Shown piece after piece: positions 1-4,234 of a stretch of DNA of 9,902 bases. The DNA is taken from contig USJD01000130.1 in the NCBI GenBank assembly GCA_900554835.1, positions 1 through 9,902 of the forward strand, in the 5' to 3' direction. The notes under the pieces are model-generated. The model was not told where the DNA came from and searched no databases. It was given only the letters and a program-made list of their open reading frames with translations. This stretch comes from an uncultured Prevotella sp. Its GTDB lineage: Bacteria; Bacteroidota; Bacteroidia; Bacteroidales; Bacteroidaceae. Both the position numbers and the translations under genes were made by a program. Numbering within the stretch: the first letter of the stretch is position 1; every line of letters begins with the position of its first letter.

Positions 1-3
1 TGG

Positions 4-47
4 AGTGGTACACTTTTTAATTAGAAAGTGGTACACTTTTAAATTAG
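4..47. repeat. Two tandem 21-bp direct repeats (IS-end-like)
   Basis: AGTGGTACACTTTT followed by (T/A)AATTAG occurs at 4-24 and again at 27-47, a 23-bp period with one mismatch. Closely spaced repeats of a GTGGTACACTTT-type sequence resemble the multiple terminal repeats of IS21-family elements, so this may be the edge or a relic of such an element. No transposase gene lies to its right within the window. The IS21 link is inference from pattern only. Confidence 0.5.
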
Positions 48-211
48 TATATACACTTACACCTTTATCCATTTTTGTATAATATTCGTCAAAAATCGCA
101 ATTTATACCCCCTTTTCTTGACTCAAAACCTATACTTTTGCCTTCAAAATTTAGCTTTTCACAACTAAAAATTGCTCTTTTTCTACTTTTTCGTTTAAAA
201 AACACATCAAT
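48..211. other. AT-rich stretch without a recognisable gene
   Basis: This is very AT-rich sequence with stops in all frames. One TACTTTTG box (133-140, +) matches the Bacteroidetes -7 element but has no TTTG/TTG at the right distance upstream, so I do not call it a promoter. I see nothing else here. Confidence 0.4.
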
Positions 212-242
212 TTTGGTATTATATCAAAGCATTATAATTTTG
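212..242 (+). promoter_or_regulatory. Bacteroidetes-type promoter upstream of a small ORF
   Basis: TTTG (212-215), 19 nt, then TAATTTTG (235-242) matches the -33 TTTG / -7 TAnnTTTG consensus of the Bacteroidetes primary sigma factor. Transcription would start near 247-251, giving a leader of about 15-20 nt before the ATG at 266. Confidence 0.55.
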
Positions 243-265
243 TCGTAATCATCGGAAAAAAAGGA

Positions 266-397
266 ATGTTTCATAAGATGATTAATCTTTTAGAGAGTAT
301 TAGAATCAGTCAAGGAAAGAAGTTAAGTGCTTTAGTATTAGGTACTTATGAAAATCGATTTGGGAAGGAAGAAACACTAATTGGCAGTGACTGGTAA
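266..397 (+). CDS. 43-aa hypothetical ORF, possibly the start of a decayed gene
   Basis: The ORF starts MFHKMINLLESIRISQGKKL and ends GSDW-stop. It is short but sits behind a consensus promoter, with AAGGA touching the ATG (261-265). After the stop the same frame continues for 18 codons (LGKATMIRYFYYDPKFLF) to a second stop at 452-454. A longer gene interrupted by a nonsense mutation is therefore possible. I do not recognise the sequence: there is no signal peptide, membrane segment or known motif. It may be a genuine small protein, a decayed gene or chance. Confidence 0.3.
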   Translation: MFHKMINLLESIRISQGKKLSALVLGTYENRFGKEETLIGSDW

Positions 398-494
398 TTG
401 GGTAAAGCAACAATGATTAGGTATTTCTATTATGATCCGAAATTCCTATTTTGAGTGCGTTTTTCTGCTTATTTTAGAAGAATTTATAATAAAG

Positions 495-529
495 AAAGGG
501 TGTGTCCATGGACTTATGACACACCCTTT
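495..529 (-). terminator. Strong bidirectional intrinsic terminator after copA
   Basis: A perfect 12-bp inverted repeat, AAAGGGTGTGTC (495-506) and GACACACCCTTT (518-529), flanks an 11-nt loop. It lies 8 nt beyond the copA stop. T-rich tracts follow on both strands (plus strand: TATTTTATTTA), so it can also stop transcripts coming from the left. Confidence 0.85.
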
Positions 530-537
530 TATTTTAT

Positions 538-2475
538 TTACGACAATTTTAATCTCAGCGAATTGAGCACTACGCTGACGCTGGAGAAGGCCATCAGGGC
601 ACTTGCCCACATCGGGGTTATCTGGAAATCGATGCCGAAGATGTGGAGTGCTCCGGCTGCCAACGGGATGCAGATGATGTTGTAGATGAACGCCCAGAAC
701 AGGTTCTGCCAAATCATGTGAACCGTCTTCTGGCTCAGTTTTACGGCTTCCGGCAGTGCCAGGAGGTCGTCGCTCATCAGCGTAATTTGCGCCACATCCA
801 TCGCCACATCCGTTCCCTTTCCTATCGCCATACTCACGTTGGCAAGGGCCAGCGCCTGGGTGTCGTTGATTCCGTCGCCCACCATCGCTACCTGCTTGCC
901 TTCGTCCTGAAGTTTCTTTACCAAAGCCTGCTTGTCGCCAGGCAGCACCTTGCTCTGGTAATGCTTGATGCCGGCTTTCTCAGCCCAGTAATGAGCCGCT
1001 TCCTCCTTGTCGCCACTCATCATATAAACCTCTATTCCCTTTTCCTGCAACTGCTTCATCGCTTCCTGGGCATGAGGCTTGAGGGTCTCTCTTGTCTCCA
1101 GATCCAAATCCTCCTGTTTGGTGAAATCGATGTTCTGATTAGGAATGGTGAGGGTACCGGTCTTGTCGATGACGAGGGCGTTGATCTTGTGGAGATTCTC
1201 CAGCGCCGACGCATCCTTGATGAGAATCTGCTTCTGCGCTGCCTTGCCGATGCCCACCATCAGGGCGGTAGGAGTAGCTAAGCCCATGGCGCAAGGACAG
1301 GCGATGACCAATACGGCTACGGCAGAAAGGATGGCCTGCGGAAGGGCAGCGTTGCCGCCTATCAGCCACCATATTAAAAAGGTGATGAGGGCGATGGCTG
1401 CCACGGCTGGAACGAAAATCAGCGCCGCCTTATCCACGATGCGCTGCACGGGCGCCTTACTGCCCTGCGCTTCCTGAACCATGCGGATGATGTGAGCCAG
1501 GGCGGTGTTCTCGCCAATCTGCTTGGCTCTCATGCGGAGCTTTCCCTGACTCGGAATGGTGCCAGCCAGCACGTTGTCGCCTGCCTTTTTCATCGCCGGA
1601 GTCGGTTCGCCGCTAATCATCGCTTCATCTACATAGGCAGCATCGGGAGTCATGAAACTCTCTGCCTGGGTAACCACGCCATCCACCGGAATCTTCTCGC
1701 CGGCTCTTACCTCTATCATGTCGCCTATCTGAATGGTGGAAATCGGCACTTCCTCCATCTTGTAATCGTTGGTGCCTTCTATCTTCTCGTAAGTCACCAG
1801 TCGGGCGGTTTTCGGCTGCATTCCCATCAACTGTCGGATGCTGCTCGCCGTACTGTCTTTCGCCTTTTCTTCCAGGCATCTGCCGGTCAGCACGAAGGTG
1901 ATAATCATCACAGAAGCATCGAAATAAGTGTGCCATTCTATGCCTCTCGCTCCCCAAATCATTTCTCCGAAGAAGGTGTTGAAGGTGCTGAAGAGGAAGG
2001 CGATGAGGGTGCTGAGCGCCACGAGTGAATCCATGTTTGCCGTATGATGCAGGAGCTGCTTCCAGGCAGAAACATAAAACTGCTTGCCGCAGTAGAGCAG
2101 GTTGGCGAGTGCCAGGAGCAGACAAATCTGGTTGGCGAAGGAACTGGTATGGGAAATCCATCCCATGGAGAAACTCATGGTCAGGATGGCGAAGAGCCAG
2201 GAAGCGAGGGTTCGGCGGCGCAGGAGGGTGAACTCACGGCGGTTGATTTCCTCCACGCTTCTGTCGCTTTCGATGACGAGGTCGTAGCCGGCGTTGCTGA
2301 TTTCCCGTTTCATGTCTTCCAGAGAGATGATGTCGGGGTTATAATCTACCAGGGCAGTTCGGCTCGCCAGGGAAACCGAGGCGGAGTTGATGCCTTCGAG
2401 CGACTGCAGTTTCTTTTCTACATTGGCAGAGCATACGCTGCAAGCCATGCCTATTACAGGAATTGTTTTCTTCAT
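538..2475 (-). CDS. copA: Cu(+)-type P1B heavy-metal ATPase lacking the N-domain
   Basis: This is an inner-membrane ATPase predicted to export Cu(I), 645 aa. An N-terminal HMA domain (about 1-70) carries the metal site M10-A-C12-S-V-C15. Membrane segments run from about residue 90. The actuator motif is SGEP (288-291), the transport CPC is at 393-395, and the phosphorylation loop DKTGTLT is at 437-443 (D437). SGD is at 487-489 and GDGIND at 533-538. Y598-N599 and M622 with S631-S632 are the last-helix residues typical of the Cu+ subtype (P1B-1). The oddity is that only about 43 residues separate DKTGTLT from SGD, where CopA proteins normally have well over 100. The ATP-binding N-domain, with its SEHPLA and GxGxxG motifs, is absent. 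The junction is in frame and the flanking P-domain (LKPHAQEAMKQLQEKGIEV) is intact, so this is not obvious decay. The gene has its own promoter, leader dyad and terminator. The family call is secure; activity without the N-domain is uncertain. Confidence 0.93.
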   Translation of the reverse strand: MKKTIPVIGMACSVCSANVEKKLQSLEGINSASVSLASRTALVDYNPDIISLEDMKREISNAGYDLVIESDRSVEEINRREFTLLRRRTLASWLFAILTMSFSMGWISHTSSFANQICLLLALANLLYCGKQFYVSAWKQLLHHTANMDSLVALSTLIAFLFSTFNTFFGEMIWGARGIEWHTYFDASVMIITFVLTGRCLEEKAKDSTASSIRQLMGMQPKTARLVTYEKIEGTNDYKMEEVPISTIQIGDMIEVRAGEKIPVDGVVTQAESFMTPDAAYVDEAMISGEPTPAMKKAGDNVLAGTIPSQGKLRMRAKQIGENTALAHIIRMVQEAQGSKAPVQRIVDKAALIFVPAVAAIALITFLIWWLIGGNAALPQAILSAVAVLVIACPCAMGLATPTALMVGIGKAAQKQILIKDASALENLHKINALVIDKTGTLTIPNQNIDFTKQEDLDLETRETLKPHAQEAMKQLQEKGIEVYMMSGDKEEAAHYWAEKAGIKHYQSKVLPGDKQALVKKLQDEGKQVAMVGDGINDTQALALANVSMAIGKGTDVAMDVAQITLMSDDLLALPEAVKLSQKTVHMIWQNLFWAFIYNIICIPLAAGALHIFGIDFQITPMWASALMAFSSVSVVLNSLRLKLS

Positions 2476-2500
2476 TATTTTTCATTTTTAGTTTCAGAAA

Positions 2501-2523
2501 TTCAAACAATGACAATGTTTGAA
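2501..2523. promoter_or_regulatory. Near-perfect dyad in copA leader (candidate operator)
   Basis: Arms TTCAAACAATG and CAATGTTTGAA flank a single central A; 10 of 11 positions are complementary. The dyad lies just downstream of the predicted start site (near 2533) and 25 nt before the copA start codon. A repressor bound here would block early elongation; as RNA the arms could form a hairpin. The regulator is unknown and not encoded in the window. Confidence 0.5.
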
Positions 2524-2539
2524 ATTTTCTTTCAGCCTG

Positions 2540-2571
2540 CAAAATTACATATTAATATTCTAATCTACAAG
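2540..2571 (-). promoter_or_regulatory. copA promoter
   Basis: On the minus strand, CTTG (2571-2568) is followed after 20 nt by TAATTTTG (2547-2540), an exact TAnnTTTG -7 box with a TTG-type -33 box. The expected start is near 2533, giving a leader of about 58 nt that contains the dyad. Confidence 0.65.
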
Positions 2572-2609
2572 ATTTTTAGGATGAAATATAGAGAGGGTTT
2601 CATAAAATA

Positions 2610-2620
2610 CCTATAATAGG
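2610..2620. repeat. 11-bp palindrome upstream of copA promoter
   Basis: CCTAT-A-ATAGG is a perfect short palindrome about 40 nt upstream of the copA -33 box. It could be a regulator half-site, but 11 bp of AT-rich palindrome can arise by chance. Confidence 0.2.
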
Positions 2621-2672
2621 GTAGGTGCTATTCGCCTGTTTTCTGTAGTTGTTTTTATGTTCTGATAAACAC

Positions 2673-2708
2673 AAAAAAGGCAGATTCCAAAGCAATTTGG
2701 AACCTGCC
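2673..2708 (-). terminator. hsp20 intrinsic terminator
   Basis: On the minus strand GGCAGGTTCCAAA (2708-2696), loop TTGC, then TTTGGAATCTGCC (2691-2679) form a 13-bp stem with one G-U pair. Six Ts follow (2678-2673). It begins 22 nt after the hsp20 stop and separates hsp20 from the copA promoter, so the two genes are separate units despite sharing a strand. Confidence 0.92.
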
Positions 2709-2730
2709 CTCAATCATTTATGCGAAATTG

Positions 2731-3168
2731 TTATTTGACTTCAATATTCTTGGTAGCCTTAGTCTCCTCCTTTGGAGTAAGCTTTGGAATCTGAACCTCA
2801 AGAACACCATCAGCTACCTTAGCTGAAATCTTCTCACGGTCGGCATCCTCAGGGAGTGTGTAGGCCTGCTGGTAATTGCTGTAAGAGAACTCACGGCGCA
2901 GATAGTGCTCGTGCTTGTCTTCATTCTTGTGCTCCATCTTGTTCTCGATGGCGATGTTCAGATTACCATCATTGTCGATGTTTACACGAACCCACTCCTT
3001 CTTCAAGCCAGGAGCTGCAACCTCCATGATGTAATCTTTATCTGTCTCCTTGATATTAGTGGCAGGAGCTGTAGCATTCATACGTGGTGTTGCGTCAGTA
3101 TCAAAGAATACATCATCAAAGATGTTACTCAACCAATCTGAATTATTATTTCTACGTGCTAACAACAT
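2731..3168 (-). CDS. hsp20: Small heat-shock protein, Hsp20/alpha-crystallin family
   Basis: This is an ATP-independent cytosolic holdase of 145 aa that binds unfolding proteins and forms oligomers. The N-terminal arm (1-37, MLLARRNNNSDWLSNIFDD) is the usual short aromatic segment. The alpha-crystallin domain covers about 38-130, with the family signature AKVADGVL (116-123). The C-terminal tail holds an I-x-V motif (I142-E-V144) that normally docks neighbouring dimers. The reading frame is open to an ATG 30 nt upstream (3198). I choose 3168 because GGAGG (complement of 3177-3181) sits 8 nt before it and homologues begin MLLARR-like. Two candidate promoters lie upstream: a consensus sigma-54 site and a housekeeping-type promoter inside a large inverted repeat. 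The gene ends at its own terminator. Confidence 0.95.
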   Translation of the reverse strand: MLLARRNNNSDWLSNIFDDVFFDTDATPRMNATAPATNIKETDKDYIMEVAAPGLKKEWVRVNIDNDGNLNIAIENKMEHKNEDKHEHYLRREFSYSNYQQAYTLPEDADREKISAKVADGVLEVQIPKLTPKEETKATKNIEVK

Positions 3169-3244
3169 AATTAAAACCTCCAATTTTATTTTACTCATCC
3201 TCTCGGTTTCTTGTGGCCCCGTCGGGATTTCTGTTTGTTATTTA

Positions 3245-3316
3245 TTAATGTTCTTTATCTGTTACTTTTTGATTGCCTCCGCCTCGAAACTCCGTTGTTC
3301 TTTCGAACTCCTTCAT
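3245..3316 (-). CDS. Possible 23-aa leader ORF in the hsp20 5' UTR
   Basis: In the roughly 170-nt leader downstream of the sigma-54 site, an ATG opens MKEFERTTEFRGGGNQKVTD and stops 76 nt before the hsp20 start. There is no clear ribosome site and no recognised leader-peptide feature. It may be chance. Confidence 0.15.
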   Translation of the reverse strand: MKEFERTTEFRGGGNQKVTDKEH

Positions 3317-3346
3317 CTTTTAGCTTCAGCTTTCACTCTCATACTG

Positions 3347-3363
3347 AGCAACTTGCGTGCCAG
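3347..3363 (-). promoter_or_regulatory. Consensus sigma-54 (RpoN) promoter for hsp20
   Basis: The minus strand reads CTGGCACGCAAGTTGCT, which fits the sigma-54 consensus TGGCACG-N4-TTGC(A/T) at every fixed position, with -24 GG and -12 GC correctly spaced. Initiation would be near 3336, leaving a leader of about 168 nt to the hsp20 ATG. A second TGGCACGC lies 16 bp upstream (complement of 3372-3379) but lacks a -12 TTGC. RpoN-dependent transcription needs an enhancer-binding protein, which is not encoded here. Confidence 0.6.
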
Positions 3364-3380
3364 CGGCGGATGCGTGCCAT

Positions 3381-3423
3381 TTTTGTCAGCAAAGTATAAA
3401 TATTTTAAACTTTACTGACAAAA
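3381..3423. promoter_or_regulatory. 15-bp-arm inverted repeat upstream of hsp20
   Basis: TTTTGTCAGCAAAGT (3381-3395) and ACTTTACTGACAAAA (3409-3423) are inverted copies with one mismatch, separated by 13 AT-only bases. The repeat lies about 45-87 bp upstream of the start expected from the sigma-54 site, a reasonable place for an activator. It also coincides with both boxes of the alternative promoter. It does not resemble the CIRCE/HrcA element. Confidence 0.6.
3390..3422 (-). promoter_or_regulatory. Housekeeping-type hsp20 promoter inside the inverted repeat
   Basis: On the minus strand TTTG (3422-3419), 20 nt, then TATACTTTG (3398-3390). The -7 box has one extra base relative to TAnnTTTG, otherwise spacing is ideal. 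It would give a leader of about 215 nt. It may act in tandem with the sigma-54 promoter, or be a by-product of the repeat. Confidence 0.4.
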
Positions 3424-3455
3424 TGGGAGGTGGGCTTTAAAAAATCCCCTAAAAG

Positions 3456-3487
3456 TTTGGAAGTTATGATAATTCTGTGTATTTTTG
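3456..3487 (+). promoter_or_regulatory. Promoter of the toxin-antitoxin operon
   Basis: TTTG (3456-3459), 20 nt, TATTTTTG (3480-3487) is an exact match to the Bacteroidetes promoter consensus. Initiation near 3492-3496 leaves a leader of only about 15-20 nt before the antitoxin ATG. A short TTTTAAAA palindrome (3493-3500) overlaps the predicted start; no longer operator is evident. Confidence 0.65.
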
Positions 3488-3510
3488 TAGTGTTTTAAAA
3501 GATAAATCGT

Positions 3511-3774
3511 ATGACAACATTAGCAATAAATAAATTATGGAGTTTTTTGCAGTCTTTGTCTATGACTGCGAGCAATGAACGTTGGCTTGCTGAGCGTTTG
3601 TTGGAGTCTGCTGATGCAAAGGCTAAGCTACTTGAAGGAGAAAAAACTTCAAGCAAATGGGCTAATTATCCACTTTCTCCGGAAATCGTGGAAATGACTT
3701 TGAAAAATCGGAAGAACGTATCTGATGATATAGATGAAACATTGTTTTCAGCAATGGAGGAAAAGTACAGATGA
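3511..3774 (+). CDS. Antitoxin-type protein paired with PIN toxin
   Basis: An 87-aa soluble protein with no signal peptide. It starts MTTLAINKLWSFLQSLSM, followed by a charged helix-prone segment (SNERWLAERLLES) and an acidic C-terminus (DDIDETLFSAMEE). Similar W-x-x-x-x-LAERLLE openings occur in Bacteroidetes antitoxins that precede PIN or RelE toxins. The N-terminal part would be expected to bind operator DNA and the C-terminal part to cover the toxin; this is inferred from position and size, as no named DNA-binding fold is clear. Its stop overlaps the toxin start as ATGA, and the toxin ribosome site lies inside its last codons, so translation is probably coupled. The start follows the promoter closely; no strong Shine-Dalgarno is seen. 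Confidence 0.75.
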   Translation: MTTLAINKLWSFLQSLSMTASNERWLAERLLESADAKAKLLEGEKTSSKWANYPLSPEIVEMTLKNRKNVSDDIDETLFSAMEEKYR

Positions 3775-4187
3775 AGGTTTTTTTAGATACTAATATCATT
3801 ATTGATTTTTATGATAAGCGGGGTGAGTTTTATTATCCTGCTGCAATCATCTTTGATTTAGCGTATAAAGGCAAAATACAGTTATATGTGTCGGCAACCA
3901 CTTTTGTCAATGCATTCTTCTTACTCAGAAAATCTTATCCTTCTCTTGAATTGTATAATTCTATGCGAGGGCTTGCATCAATATGCGAGATAACTGATGT
4001 GAATAAAGATGTGATAAAGAAATGTTTGGAAGAAGAGAGAAAGGATTTTGAGGATAGTGTCCAATACGAATCGGCTTTGCTTCATCAGGTGGATGTGATT
4101 ATTACTAGAAACGTAAAAGATTTCAAGGGATTTGCTGATAATGTGCAGACTCCAAATGAATTCTTGGAAACAATTCTCAATAACTAA
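3771..4187 (+). CDS. PIN-domain ribonuclease toxin
   Basis: A 138-aa single-domain PIN protein, a Mg/Mn-dependent RNase of the VapC-like kind. It opens MKVFLDTNIIIDFY with catalytic D6. The second position, often Glu in VapC, is Asn here (TTFVNAFFLL, N47), as in a Bacteroidetes PIN subfamily. Acidic residues D92, E94 and D95 (KDFEDSVQY) and D108 with T112-R113-N114 (DVIITRN) complete the expected C-terminal active-site strand and loop. GGAGG (3756-3760) lies 10 nt before the ATG. The two genes look lower in GC than the flanking membrane-protein genes, by eye, which fits a mobile toxin-antitoxin cassette. Target RNA cannot be predicted. It ends one base before a terminator shared with the convergent gene. 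Confidence 0.88.
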   Translation: MKVFLDTNIIIDFYDKRGEFYYPAAIIFDLAYKGKIQLYVSATTFVNAFFLLRKSYPSLELYNSMRGLASICEITDVNKDVIKKCLEEERKDFEDSVQYESALLHQVDVIITRNVKDFKGFADNVQTPNEFLETILNN

Positions 4188-4188
4188 C

Positions 4189-4230
4189 AGAAAAGCTCGC
4201 CAGGATTTTGATGGTCTGGCGCGCTTTTCT
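4189..4230. terminator. Shared bidirectional terminator between convergent genes
   Basis: AGAAAAGCTCGCCAG (4189-4203) and CTGGCGCGCTTTTCT (4216-4230) form a 15-position stem with one mismatch around a 12-nt loop. It fills the gap between the toxin stop (4187) and the outer-membrane gene stop (4235) almost completely, and T-rich sequence follows on both strands. Confidence 0.9.
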
Positions 4231-4234
4231 CGTT

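Noticed and set aside
643..1281. 212-codon plus-strand ORF inside copA
   Set aside because: Shadow of the copA reading frame: no start signal, no domain, composition unlike a real protein.
2044..2616. 190-codon plus-strand ORF overlapping the copA start
   Set aside because: It lies antisense to copA, whose HMA and transport motifs are unmistakable, and has no family features.
3169..3198. Upstream ATG for hsp20 (10 extra codons)
   Set aside because: Its Shine-Dalgarno-like GAGAGG touches the ATG, whereas the ATG at 3168 has GGAGG at ideal spacing and a family-typical N-terminus.
3169..3346. RNA thermometer controlling hsp20
   Set aside because: No segment complementary to GGAGG was found in the leader, so a ROSE or fourU-like element is not supported.
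3381..3423. CIRCE (HrcA) operator at hsp20
   Set aside because: The inverted repeat sequence and 13-bp spacing do not match TTAGCACTC-N9-GAGTGCTAA.
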